A DNA stretch of 64,000 nt from [Phormidium] sp. LEGE 05292 (GCF_015207735.1 NZ_JADEWG010000008.1:28678-92677); one strand, 5' to 3'; counted from the first letter of the stretch, positions 1 through 10,088 are shown. A program made the numbers and translations. Notes: generated by a model not told the origin, from the sequence alone.

Positions 1-941
1 GAGAATTGCAAGACTACGACTGTTTAATTAAAGTATTAGCTTGCGGCATTTGCCACTCTGATATTCACATGATAGATAACGATTGGGGAAACTCGCGTTA
101 TCCTTTAGTTCCCGGACATGAAGTGATTGGGGAAGTGGTAGAGTTAGGTTCGCAAGTAAAACATTTGAAAATTGGCGATCGCATTGGTATAGGATGGCAA
201 ATGTCATCCTGCTTACAATGTCCTGATTGTCTCAAAGGTAACGAAAATCTTTGCGACCAAAACCAAGGTTTAATTGTCGAAGGTTATGGCGGTTTTGCAG
301 ATTACGTAAAATTAGACTCGCGGTTTGCTTTTCCTATTCCTAAAGGCATAGAAACGGAAGCCGCAGGGCCATTACTCTGTGGGGGGATTACAGTATACTC
401 AGGCTTGCGCTATGGTGGCATGAGTTCCGGTCAAGAGATTGGCATAATTGGCATTGGCGGACTGGGACATTTAGCGGTGCAATTTGCTAGTAAATTAGGC
501 AATAGCGTCACCGTTTTTACTACTTCTCAGGATAAAGCAGAATTCGCCCATCAATTGGGTGCAAATCATGTGGTTGTCGTTCCTCCCGGAGAGTCGCCAC
601 CACCACCAACACGCCTACTCGACATTATTATTAGCACAGTTCCCACATCCTTGGATTGGGCAGCTTACATAGAGTATCTCAATTCTGATGGAACTTTAAC
701 TTTAGTAGGGGTTCCTGATGCACCTTTGACGCTACCAATGTCCCTATTACTTAACAAGCGTCGTCGAGTGATGGCTTCTCCCATTGGCGGAAGAGCGATG
801 ATTGTGGAAATGCTTTCAATTGCCGATCGCTTTGGCATAAAGCCTATCATTGAAACCTTCCCTTTGCAACAAGCTAACGAAGCAATGCAAAAAGTCCGCG
901 AGAATAAAGTTCGCTATCGTGCTGTTCTCAAAGTTAGCTAA
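1..941 (+). CDS. Zinc-dependent alcohol dehydrogenase (CAD/YahK-like), 5' partial
   Basis: Medium-chain zinc alcohol dehydrogenase that oxidises or reduces alcohols and aldehydes with NAD(P) in the cytosol. The catalytic zinc region GICHSDIHMID and the GHEVIGEV motif are present. They are followed by a four-cysteine structural-zinc loop (CLQCPDCLKGNENLC) and a Rossmann motif GIGGLGHLAVQFA. The order and spacing match cinnamyl-alcohol/YahK-type aldehyde reductases. The frame is open to the window edge, so the true start lies upstream; the first in-window start-like codon (TTG at 6) is probably not used. The substrate cannot be inferred. Confidence 0.9.
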   Translation, partial: ELQDYDCLIKVLACGICHSDIHMIDNDWGNSRYPLVPGHEVIGEVVELGSQVKHLKIGDRIGIGWQMSSCLQCPDCLKGNENLCDQNQGLIVEGYGGFADYVKLDSRFAFPIPKGIETEAAGPLLCGGITVYSGLRYGGMSSGQEIGIIGIGGLGHLAVQFASKLGNSVTVFTTSQDKAEFAHQLGANHVVVVPPGESPPPPTRLLDIIISTVPTSLDWAAYIEYLNSDGTLTLVGVPDAPLTLPMSLLLNKRRRVMASPIGGRAMIVEMLSIADRFGIKPIIETFPLQQANEAMQKVRENKVRYRAVLKVS

Positions 942-997
942 ATTGAGGCAAAATCGAAGTAGGTTGGGTTTTTGATCGCTCAACCTACTCGATAGAA

Positions 998-1279
998 ATG
1001 TCTGCAAAAACAGTTTTAATTTGTCAAAGTAAAGCCTGTCGAAAACTAGGCGCTGCAAAAGTTTTAGCAGCTTTTTTAGCGCATCCTGTACCCGACGTTA
1101 ATATTATCGCCAGTACCTGTTTAGGACAATGTGGTAATGGCCCGATGGTATTAGTTGAACCGGAACATATTTGGTACAATCGCGTACATCCAGATGAAGT
1201 ACCCGCAGTAGTTGAAAGACATTTAAAAAATGATAAACCAGTTGTAGCAATGCTTTATGCTAAGTTTCATCCCAAATAA
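998..1279 (+). CDS. Thioredoxin-like [2Fe-2S] ferredoxin domain protein
   Basis: A 93-residue protein with cysteines at 9, 14, 41 and 45 in the arrangement CQSKAC...STCLGQCGNGP. This is the cluster-binding pattern of thioredoxin-fold [2Fe-2S] ferredoxins (NuoE C-terminal/Shethna type). It probably carries electrons in the cytosol; the partner is unknown. It starts with ATG and lies 56 bp after the alcohol dehydrogenase on the same strand, so the two may be co-transcribed. The fold call is firm; the physiological role is not. Confidence 0.85.
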   Translation: MSAKTVLICQSKACRKLGAAKVLAAFLAHPVPDVNIIASTCLGQCGNGPMVLVEPEHIWYNRVHPDEVPAVVERHLKNDKPVVAMLYAKFHPK

Positions 1280-1455
1280 TAAGCTAAAGCGCATCTAAAT
1301 TCTATATTTTTGGTGTTAGGCAAAACTTTCAATCCCTCTCCCCATCAGCCTAAATTTTAAATTTAAATGCTTCGCTTTCCGGTAGCGATAAATCAGTCTT
1401 AAGGAGAGTATAGAAAAATATCTTTTTCTATCTAGGGAATAAGCAAAAAAAAATA

Positions 1456-1595
1456 GCAGCAGGGCTTGCCGTTTCAGTCTGTAGAGCGAACGTAAGATCA
1501 AGATTCTTTCGAGAATGGGGGCAGTTGCTATGAAGCAGAAACCTAAGTCGTGAGTATTAGGAATCACCGTTGCTTTAGATCTGTGAAGATGTTAA
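1456..1595 (+). mobile_element. Orphan right end / omega-RNA-like remnant of an IS200/IS605-family element
   Basis: The stretch carries blocks that I recognise from the 3' ends of tnpB-bearing IS605-family elements in cyanobacteria: a purine-rich core GAATGGGGGCAG near 1515, GAAGCAGAAACC near 1540, a small hairpin CCTAA...TTAGG, then AATCACCGTTGCTTTAG and a GATGTTAA terminus. In such elements this region encodes the TnpB guide RNA. No tnpA or tnpB reading frame is present nearby. The distal hairpin arm has decayed: ATCT stands where GCAACG would pair. Recognition is from memory of the family, not from a search. Confidence 0.55.
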
Positions 1596-1639
1596 TTCCG
1601 GGCTACTATCTCAACGGTGACAGCCCCCAGTCTGGTTTG

Positions 1640-2179
1640 TTACGGGTTGTGCGTAACTGTCATGGGTAACTGCTGGAGCTGGGCGACGACCTGGGACGGC
1701 GCACCAATAGGCGCGAGGTCAACGGGTGCTGCCAGCTGGTAAACGTTACCCTGCGGCGGAAACATCGGGAGTTTGTTGTTCAAATGCTCAGCCGTCTTAG
1801 TGTTCGACAGCACCAAGGGCGGACCGCCTCCGGGCGGCTTCTCGATCGTCATAGTGAAATCCAGATATAACGTATTCTGGAAGGTCGGAGGGAGACTTTT
1901 GATGATTACGAGTGTGCTGAGCGGTGTCGTCTCGATATCAGCCCAACTGATGGTAACCCGGCCAAGTACAGGACTATCAGCCGAGATCTCGTAGGCGAGA
2001 ATCTTTAGCTTGAGACCGCCGAGACCTTCTGAAGTGGGCTTCTCTACTCGCACATCGAACCCTCCCTTGAAGTCCAGCGTAACTAGTCCCAGGACGTTCA
2101 CTTGTAAGGGTACGTTGACTGCGTACTGACTGCATCGGATCACCAAACCAATTGGCGGAAAAAGTCCACCTATCGTCAT
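1640..2179 (-). CDS. Hypothetical protein, GC-rich and possibly acquired
   Basis: A 179-residue protein of unknown function, rich in Gly, Pro and Val, with no signal peptide and no clear membrane segment. The ATG at 2179 is chosen over an upstream in-frame start at 2281 because AAAGAGG sits eight bases before it and the upstream 34 residues look like translated leader. Codon use is visibly more GC-rich (CTGGGACGGCGC-type stretches) than in neighbouring genes, and the gene lies beside an IS605 right-end remnant. The middle has beta-strand-like alternation. I do not recognise the family. Confidence 0.7.
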   Translation of the reverse strand: MTIGGLFPPIGLVIRCSQYAVNVPLQVNVLGLVTLDFKGGFDVRVEKPTSEGLGGLKLKILAYEISADSPVLGRVTISWADIETTPLSTLVIIKSLPPTFQNTLYLDFTMTIEKPPGGGPPLVLSNTKTAEHLNNKLPMFPPQGNVYQLAAPVDLAPIGAPSQVVAQLQQLPMTVTHNP

Positions 2180-2413
2180 AATGTTAACCTCTTTCTTAAT
2201 CTGGAAATAACAACCACAGAGAGCGGTTTGGTATTTCTTTCCAGTGAATTTTACCAGGTTGTTTATAGAAGTTATTGACATTAATTATGAATAAATGAGT
2301 ATATAATTTATTAATTTATGTCAAATTTTTTTAAATTAAATAATTTTTTAGAAAATTTATATTCAGTCATAAAGTTTTCTAAAAAAACTGAGTAGTTACG
2401 CTTTGTAGGTTGG

Positions 2414-3454
2414 CTACTGTGCTTCTCGCGTCAAAAATGGAACTTCGACAACTTCACCTTCCACTTCTCCAACTCGCACTTTTAAACCTTCCCCACCAGC
2501 TTTTGTTCGCACATAACCTAACCCAAAATAACCCTGTTCAGTTTCGGTAAAACTCGTAAGTTTCCCTACCTTTTCATCATCCAAAGCGATCGCACTTCCC
2601 ACTTCTACAGGCGCAGCTAAACGAATTCCCCAAAGTTGCTGTTTTACACCTTTATAAGTGTTCAACCTAGCAATAGTTTCCTGACCAATATAACATCCCT
2701 TAGTAAAAGAGATTGTTTGCCACAAACCCGCCTCTAAAGGATTATAATCATCAGTTAATTCTTGGTCTGGAATCGGTCTTCCTTGAGTAATTCTTAACTG
2801 TTCCCAACCTTTTTCACCCAAAGGAACTGCACCTAATTCTACTAACTTTTTCCATAACTTCGCCGCATACTCAGCAGCAACAATTAAAGTATAGCCGGGA
2901 ATTGCTAAACCACTACCGATAGCAACTCGAAATTCAATATTTTCTAACTTAAATAATTGGTGATTACTATAAGTTTGATTAATGATTTCTTCTGCACCCA
3001 ACTCTTTAACAATTCGCTGACTTTCTAGCCCAATTAAACTAAAAGTAGCAGTATCATTAGTAATATCTTTCAGTTTTACCTTATCAGCAAAAAAGATATA
3101 TTTATCCAACCATTGCAGCAAATATTCCCGACGATTTGGCGAAACTAAAAGCAATACTGCATCTTCTAAAACATAAGCAGTAACTAAATCAATTGTTCTG
3201 GCTGTAGAAGAAACAAAAACTGTATCGCAACCTGCACCAGGTTTTAAAGATTGAAAATCATTGGTGCTTTGATTGTGTAAAAAGCGCAATCGATCGTCAT
3301 CGCTGACTAAAATTCTACCCCAGTGAGATCGATCGCACAAAGCCACCCCTTCCCTAGCCGCCAACAAAGCATCCAACTCATTCCCAAAACTAACAGCTAT
3401 TCCATCTATAATATTTGCGCCAGCAGCCACTTGAATATCATGTAAATGTTGCAT
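2414..3454 (-). CDS. ygfZ: YgfZ/GcvT-type folate-binding protein
   Basis: A 346-residue member of the YgfZ (COG0354) family, a tetrahydrofolate-dependent protein that supports repair or assembly of certain Fe-S clusters. The diagnostic motif KGCYIGQETIARLN is present near residue 255. It contains the conserved cysteine and is preceded by YNPLEAGLW. The N-terminal half has the aminomethyltransferase-like fold (residues about 20-230) and the C-terminal barrel follows. It starts with ATG. The next gene upstream (3487-3870, same strand) is 32 bp away, so they may form an operon. Confidence 0.92.
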   Translation of the reverse strand: MQHLHDIQVAAGANIIDGIAVSFGNELDALLAAREGVALCDRSHWGRILVSDDDRLRFLHNQSTNDFQSLKPGAGCDTVFVSSTARTIDLVTAYVLEDAVLLLVSPNRREYLLQWLDKYIFFADKVKLKDITNDTATFSLIGLESQRIVKELGAEEIINQTYSNHQLFKLENIEFRVAIGSGLAIPGYTLIVAAEYAAKLWKKLVELGAVPLGEKGWEQLRITQGRPIPDQELTDDYNPLEAGLWQTISFTKGCYIGQETIARLNTYKGVKQQLWGIRLAAPVEVGSAIALDDEKVGKLTSFTETEQGYFGLGYVRTKAGGEGLKVRVGEVEGEVVEVPFLTREAQ

Positions 3455-3486
3455 TATCCTCTCCTACCTCTAGGATAAAAAGTTTA

Positions 3487-3870
3487 CTAACTAGCGGGTA
3501 AATTTGTAAATATCTCTTCAATTATCCGTTGAGTTTTCTCCTCCAACCTTTCCCAATCTATATCCCCAGTTTTATCAATTAAACTAGTATCAATCTGAAC
3601 ATCTTGGCTTTCTAGTTCCGAATGAGTAGGTGGGTACTCCAAAAAGCACACCTGGAAGCAAAGTTCCCACAAATTTATACTAAATTCCCGATCTTTATGT
3701 TGTAAACGCAGTAAATAGCCCGGATAAGGGCTTTGCACTTCCTCATAAGTACCTTTCCAAGCAGATTCTTCCAACTGTTTACGAAGATTATCAACAATAC
3801 GGAGATAGGCGGGCTGCATCAACAACTCAGCTTGCTGCCATGCAACCATATTAGTAATTTTCGGTTTCAT
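3487..3870 (-). CDS. Conserved hypothetical protein (127 aa)
   Basis: A soluble, acidic 127-residue protein with predicted helix-rich ends and a central aromatic stretch containing WELCFQVCFLEYPP. No catalytic motif is recognised. It begins with ATG and lies just upstream of the ygfZ-like gene on the same strand, which suggests co-transcription. Coding bias matches its neighbours, so it looks like a genuine core cyanobacterial gene. Confidence 0.75.
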   Translation of the reverse strand: MKPKITNMVAWQQAELLMQPAYLRIVDNLRKQLEESAWKGTYEEVQSPYPGYLLRLQHKDREFSINLWELCFQVCFLEYPPTHSELESQDVQIDTSLIDKTGDIDWERLEEKTQRIIEEIFTNLPAS

Positions 3871-3933
3871 TGGTATCTATTTGGATGGGAATAGTTTTCA
3901 GACTATCACTCCTAAGAGGTGCATTGTAACCCA

Positions 3934-5448
3934 CTATAAGAGATAAGTGCGATCGCGTCCCTCTTGTTTTGCCCGATACAGCGCCCTATCAGCCGTCGCA
4001 ATCAACTCTTCTGGCGAAGACTCTTGATGAGGAACAATGCTCGACACTCCCAAACTGAGAGTAACATATTGGCTGATAGGTGATTGACTATGGGTAATTT
4101 GTAACCCTTTGACTTTAGCCCGAATTTTCTCTGCAATATCAAACGCCATTTCTGGATTTGTATTTGGCAAAATCACCGCAAACTCTTCTCCACCATAACG
4201 CGCCACCAAATCAGCGGGACGATTCACAGTTTCTCGAATCGCTTTTGCCACTTCCTCTAAACAAAAATCCCCCGTCAAATGACCGTAAGTATCATTATAA
4301 AGCTTAAAGTAATCCACATCACACATAATCAAAGATAAACAATTTGAATTCCCTTTAAACCTGAATCCTTGAGTCTCCTCAATTAATAAATGTTGCCATT
4401 CTTGGCTAAGATATATATTAAACCAATACCGATTTGCTAATTGAGTTAAAGTATCTAAAGTCGCCAAGCGATGTAATTCTTCATTAACCGTTTGTAATTT
4501 TTCATAGAGCTGAGCTTGTTGAATAGTTATTCCTATCTGTCTTGCCAACTGCTTGAGTAACTCCATCTCTAATTCTTGCTCATCATATTTTCGTAACAGA
4601 TTTTCGATAATTAAAAATCCCCATATTTTGCCTCCCTGTCGAATCGGAAATATTAAATTAGGCTGACTTTTACCTCGATATTGTAGTTGATTTTGAGAGC
4701 TATTAATAGCAGTATTAACTCCCATTTTCGTTTCTTGGTAATTGTCTTGTCTGCCAGACTTTGTTGTAGTATTTGACCTGGGAATATCCTTTAAGTTTAT
4801 GGAATCAAAATCTATTGTATAGTTAGAGTAATCCTCAAATTGATAAACTGATATCTGCTCATTTCGCAAAATTATTCGGAGTTCATTAACCGTATGTTTG
4901 AGAATTTCGTCTAATGTAGCAGACTGACAAATTCTCTCTTGCATTATCCCAATTAAGTTCTGAATAGCCATTTGATGTTGAATGCGTAAATTTTGCTCAT
5001 TCACTTGTTTTTGCAACTGGTAAATAGTTATATTATTTCTGACTCGGACTAAAACTTCTTCTGGCTGAATTGGTTTATTGATATAATCAACTGCACCAAT
5101 TTCCAAACATCTAATTTTCTCCGCTTGATGAGCAAGGTCAGAAAGCAAAATCAAAGGAATATCTTCAGTTATTTTGTGTTTTTTTAATAATTGACAAGCT
5201 TTTATGCCTTCAAAATCTGGTTCTGTAATATCCAAAATCATCAAGTCTGGTCGTGCATATTCAGCTTTATAAATAGCTGAATCAGTACTTTTTGCTACCA
5301 CTACATTAAACCGAGATTCCGTTAATAATTTGGACAACAAATCAAAATTATTAGCATTATTGCCTATAATAAAAACCAACCCAGATTTAGCAGGTGGGTT
5401 TTTTTGAGTGGTAAATCTAGTTTGCGACATGGAGAATTTACTGACCAT
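3934..5448 (-). CDS. Response regulator-GAF-GGDEF diguanylate cyclase
   Basis: A 504-residue signalling protein. The receiver domain (about 23-140) has a phospho-acceptor aspartate at 73 in MILDITEPDFEG. A GAF-like domain (about 165-320) and a GGDEF domain (about 330-504) follow. The active-site signature ARYGGEEFAVILPN is intact, so it should make cyclic di-GMP from two GTP. The receiver lacks the usual acidic pair after beta-1: IIGNNANN replaces the normal DD, which may weaken Mg2+-dependent phosphorylation. An alternative start is the ATG at 5430. No cognate histidine kinase is nearby. Confidence 0.92.
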   Translation of the reverse strand: MVSKFSMSQTRFTTQKNPPAKSGLVFIIGNNANNFDLLSKLLTESRFNVVVAKSTDSAIYKAEYARPDLMILDITEPDFEGIKACQLLKKHKITEDIPLILLSDLAHQAEKIRCLEIGAVDYINKPIQPEEVLVRVRNNITIYQLQKQVNEQNLRIQHQMAIQNLIGIMQERICQSATLDEILKHTVNELRIILRNEQISVYQFEDYSNYTIDFDSINLKDIPRSNTTTKSGRQDNYQETKMGVNTAINSSQNQLQYRGKSQPNLIFPIRQGGKIWGFLIIENLLRKYDEQELEMELLKQLARQIGITIQQAQLYEKLQTVNEELHRLATLDTLTQLANRYWFNIYLSQEWQHLLIEETQGFRFKGNSNCLSLIMCDVDYFKLYNDTYGHLTGDFCLEEVAKAIRETVNRPADLVARYGGEEFAVILPNTNPEMAFDIAEKIRAKVKGLQITHSQSPISQYVTLSLGVSSIVPHQESSPEELIATADRALYRAKQEGRDRTYLL

Positions 5449-5634
5449 TTAGGTATCTGTTAGTACGAAATTGAGGATGCTTAACAGTATTCCTTGTTTA
5501 GCCAGCCGCTCAAGTGATGAGCCGAGTTCAATTCCTGTGACAATTAGGTATAAATAACGTGCGATAAACCTTAGATTTATTGTGAGTGAATCGCCTTTTT
5601 CCCCGTGATAGAAGTCACAAGTTTTTCGTTCCAC
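5449..5634 (-). CDS. Doubtful small ORF upstream of the cyclase gene
   Basis: A 61-codon frame from a GTG start preceded by GAGGGG at good spacing, with its stop codon directly abutting the ATG of the GGDEF gene. That layout would fit a coupled leader peptide. The translated sequence shows no family resemblance and its middle is hydrophobic. It may simply be 5' leader; kept as a low-confidence call. Confidence 0.22.
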   Translation of the reverse strand: MERKTCDFYHGEKGDSLTINLRFIARYLYLIVTGIELGSSLERLAKQGILLSILNFVLTDT

Positions 5635-5883
5635 TTACAACCCCTCTAGACGTTAACCCTGCGGTTCTCTCCTCATTCCCCAAAGGTGGATGATTTCGTT
5701 GTCTGTCATTGGTGCATCTGCCTGTTTTACAGATAGAGTATAGCGTTTGATGATTTTGCTACCTCTTTAGGGGTTGCTCTTTCCAACAAAATCTAAAAAT
5801 CTTAGCTAAGACTCTTGGCAAAGTCCAAAATAACAGCTATGCTATATCCAAGAATCTTAGCCAAGGTTTTTGGGAATCGGCAA

Positions 5884-6573
5884 ATGTCCAAGATTATCTA
5901 CGATGTCATCCAGCGTTTTGAGGTAGAAAACGGTATTCCCCGTTTAGTTTCGACAAATATCCAAGTGATTCAAGGTGGCGAAGATTTGCTGTCTTTGGCT
6001 ATCAGTCTGCTAACTCAAATGGGTTTTTACGAGAAGTTTGAGGAAAAAAGGACATCTCAATATGTAGGCTATCGCCTTAAAAACCCCGGAAAAGGTGATA
6101 AACGTTATCAACTTGTTCTTTCCGAGAGAAAAGAAAGTTTAAATATTTCTATAACTAAAGATATTTTAGAGCAAGAAAGCTTAAAAATAGAGGAATGCTT
6201 GGTATGTGGATTGGCAGATTCAGATGAAAGTTTTTATAACTTAGAATATGAATTTAGCACATTAGGAATAATTTGGATTATTCCCAGCAAAGAAGATGTA
6301 TTTTTGCAGTCAATACAAGACCAATACCCATCTGTTTTTGAGGGGGACACTACAGGTGTATTTAAACTTTATTACGACAACTATTTTTCAGGGGAGATAA
6401 GTTCTCTAAAACCAAAAGACTTTAGCATAGAAAAATTTGCTGCTAGTCAAACTTATCTAATACTAACAGAAGACAAACTTTTTCCATACGTATGGCAAGT
6501 ATCTATCAGTTCAAAAGAAGTATTACGAGAGTTTATTACTAGTTTTGCAAGAATTTTAATGGAGCAACAGTAA
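5884..6573 (+). CDS. Hypothetical protein, first gene of a two-gene module
   Basis: A protein of about 229 residues with no recognised family. Candidate starts are TTG 5815, ATG 5839 and ATG 5884; the last is preferred because GGGA lies eight bases upstream. It is mixed helix/strand and soluble, with no signal peptide or membrane segment. Its stop codon overlaps the ATG of the DUF2726-like gene by one base (TAATG), so the two are translationally coupled and probably work together. A defence or DNA-processing role is only an inference from the partner. Confidence 0.7.
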   Translation: MSKIIYDVIQRFEVENGIPRLVSTNIQVIQGGEDLLSLAISLLTQMGFYEKFEEKRTSQYVGYRLKNPGKGDKRYQLVLSERKESLNISITKDILEQESLKIEECLVCGLADSDESFYNLEYEFSTLGIIWIIPSKEDVFLQSIQDQYPSVFEGDTTGVFKLYYDNYFSGEISSLKPKDFSIEKFAASQTYLILTEDKLFPYVWQVSISSKEVLREFITSFARILMEQQ

Positions 6574-7049
6574 TGTCTATCAAAATCAAAAGATTGGTTA
6601 ATCCATACGAAGAAAGAATGCTTGAATTTATCCAAATTTGTGTAGAAGCAAATTATAAAATCCACACACAGGTTAGTTTATCTCAATTTTGTGAAATAGA
6701 CAGACCAATTGACTGGGACTTAAGAAAATTTTTCTTTAGTTCTAATGTAGATGCTTTAATAACAGACTTTGATTATAGACCTTGTTTAGTTGTAGAGTTT
6801 CAATCTTCATATCACGATAACACAGACGCTAGGGAGCGCGATCGCAAAAAAGCCACCTTACTCCATCTCGCCAGAGTTCCCCTAATTTACTCACGGATAA
6901 AAGACTTTGGTTTATTACATCTTTCCTCCCCAGATGAACAAACAATTTTCAACTTATTCACAGGAAAAGGAAGGGAAAAAGCCGAATTACTCATTAGAAA
7001 ACATTGCCAGCTACCTGCGGAAAATCAAATGAAATTAGTAGCTTGGTAA
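6573..7049 (+). CDS. DUF2726-like protein with a predicted PD-(D/E)XK nuclease fold
   Basis: A 158-residue protein. Its centre reads VDALITDFDYRPCLVVEFQ, an acidic residue followed after a beta-hairpin by ExQ, and then a basic helix with ARERDRKKATLLHLARVPLI. This matches the DUF2726 pattern (D...VEfD/Q...RDxxKdxaLxxaGIPllR), a restriction-endonuclease-like fold. It overlaps the preceding hypothetical gene by one base. A role in DNA cleavage or repair fits the fold but cannot be shown here. Confidence 0.75.
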   Translation: MSIKIKRLVNPYEERMLEFIQICVEANYKIHTQVSLSQFCEIDRPIDWDLRKFFFSSNVDALITDFDYRPCLVVEFQSSYHDNTDARERDRKKATLLHLARVPLIYSRIKDFGLLHLSSPDEQTIFNLFTGKGREKAELLIRKHCQLPAENQMKLVAW

Positions 7050-7155
7050 TTATAAAAGCGAAACTTGACATACTAATTACCATTCCTACCCATTTTATAA
7101 ATTTTTCCTAACGTACCCTAACTCACCACCAATCCAAGGTGATACAATCAACATC

Positions 7156-8638
<1,483 letters not shown>

Positions 8639-8647
8639 AATTAAAGT

Positions 8648-8669
8648 AGGGTGGGAAAAATCCCACCCT
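8648..8669 (+). terminator. Intrinsic terminator after thiC
   Basis: A perfect 9-bp stem, AGGGTGGGA / TCCCACCCT, with a four-A loop. It is followed by AATCTTTT and lies just after the thiC stop codon. Confidence 0.85.
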
Positions 8670-8702
8670 AATCTTTTATATTCTTTATATTGGTAAAAAG
8701 AA

Positions 8703-9194
8703 ATGGATTTACAAGCCAAAATTAAGGTTACTCCCAATTGTGCTGTATTTACTCGCAATTATCAGCAGCACCTTGAAGATGCGATCAAGAAAAATCCTCG
8801 GCAACCTATTACCTTTCGTTCTTATTTAAAATGGACATCAGCTGAATTAGCAGTAAAAACTCACAGTTTTTGTAAAATTTACTTTGTACCCGGTGAGGAA
8901 AAATTAGTTCAATATGAAGCTATTTTAGAAGAAGTATTATTAGAACCGCAAGCAGATAACCCTAAAACCAAAGAGTTACTTACTAATTGTTTAGAATCTA
9001 CTCAGGAAGAAGGTTTATGGGAGAAAGAGGACGGAGAAGTAGGCGTTCAAACTCTCTATGTAATTTCCCACTGCCGCAAATTGACCTCGCCTTTTATGCA
9101 AACTGAGTTAATAAAACTTTCGGATGATCGTCCAATAGACGAAAATTTTATTCGCAGTTATGCGTTAGTTTATGAATGGAATAAATTCAATTAA
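8703..9194 (+). CDS. Conserved hypothetical protein (163 aa)
   Basis: A soluble 163-residue protein, Glu/Lys-rich, without signal peptide or membrane segment and with no motif I recognise. It starts at ATG 34 bp after the thiC terminator, so it probably has its own promoter. Its coding character matches the neighbouring genes. Confidence 0.7.
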   Translation: MDLQAKIKVTPNCAVFTRNYQQHLEDAIKKNPRQPITFRSYLKWTSAELAVKTHSFCKIYFVPGEEKLVQYEAILEEVLLEPQADNPKTKELLTNCLESTQEEGLWEKEDGEVGVQTLYVISHCRKLTSPFMQTELIKLSDDRPIDENFIRSYALVYEWNKFN

Positions 9195-9491
9195 TTGAAA
9201 ATATGACTACTCGCTTTCAGGCAAATGCAGATCTTAATGAAAATCTTGTAATTAAAGTAGTCATCAGTCATTGGTCATTAGCCATTACTACCCCACCAAA
9301 AACCTAGAAGAACATCTGTGTTCATCTGTGTTCATCTGTGGACATCTGTGGTTAAAATCAAATTTATGCAGCCCACCAAAAATCTAGAAAAACATCTGCG
9401 TTCATCTGCGTTCATCTGCATTCATCTGCGTTCAAAAAAACGATCGCAAACTCTCACCACAAATCTAATACTAACGACCAATGACCAATAA
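9195..9491. repeat. Intergenic decamer repeats (TTCATCTGTG type)
   Basis: No gene is visible here. Between about 9312 and 9434 there are two clusters of the decamer TTCATCTGTG / TTCATCTGCG, separated by a repeated AACATCTG lead-in and the words CCACCAAAAA. Related words recur at 18581-18611 and, reversed, at 40088-40138, so this is a dispersed intergenic repeat family of the strain. Confidence 0.8.
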
Positions 9492-10088
9492 CTAACGACC
9501 CACTAATTCCTGCGCCCGACTTTGAATTTCCTCAATGCCAAAAACCGCCGAAAACTTCAACCCAACAGACTGATAAAACTCCGCACCACCCTGCTTTCTA
9601 TCCACCAAAGAAATCACTTCTTCCACAGTGTAACCAGCTTGGCGCAATCTCTCCACCGCCTTCATTGCTGACTGTCCAGTTGTCACCACATCTTCCAAAA
9701 CTACCACCTTTGCACCATCGGGTAAATTTGGCCCTTCAACGTAAGCTTTAGTACCATGACCTTTAGCTTCTTTTCTAACAATTAAAGCGGGAATTGGACG
9801 ATTTTCCAAAGCAGAAACTACGCTTACAGCTGATACGATCGGATCGGCACCCAAAGTTAACCCAGCAACAGCTTGAGTATCTTCCGGTAACATTGCTAGA
9901 AGCAAACGTCCGATCGCCAAAGCACCTTCAGGATGTAAAGTTACCTGTTTACCATTGATATAATAAGAACTCTTTTGTCCTGAAGACAGCACAAAATCCC
10001 CAGATTGATACGCCAACTGACAAAATAAATCTAAGAGTTGCTGCCTTAAACTCGTCAAATCAGATGAACTTTTAATTTCACTAGTCAT
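9492..10088 (-). CDS. pyrE: Orotate phosphoribosyltransferase
   Basis: Transfers phosphoribose from PRPP to orotate, forming OMP in pyrimidine synthesis. The 198-residue protein has the PRPP-binding loop VVVLEDVVTTGQSAM, the catalytic-loop region RKEAKGHGTKAYVEG and the conserved YYINGKQVTLHPEG segment. The length is typical of the bacterial enzyme. It starts with ATG. No other pyrimidine gene is adjacent, as is usual in cyanobacteria where the pathway genes are scattered. Confidence 0.96.
   Translation of the reverse strand: MTSEIKSSSDLTSLRQQLLDLFCQLAYQSGDFVLSSGQKSSYYINGKQVTLHPEGALAIGRLLLAMLPEDTQAVAGLTLGADPIVSAVSVVSALENRPIPALIVRKEAKGHGTKAYVEGPNLPDGAKVVVLEDVVTTGQSAMKAVERLRQAGYTVEEVISLVDRKQGGAEFYQSVGLKFSAVFGIEEIQSRAQELVGR

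Noticed and set aside
1316..1567. Minus-strand 83-codon frame
   Set aside because: It lies antisense across the IS605 right-end remnant; composition and position suggest chance.
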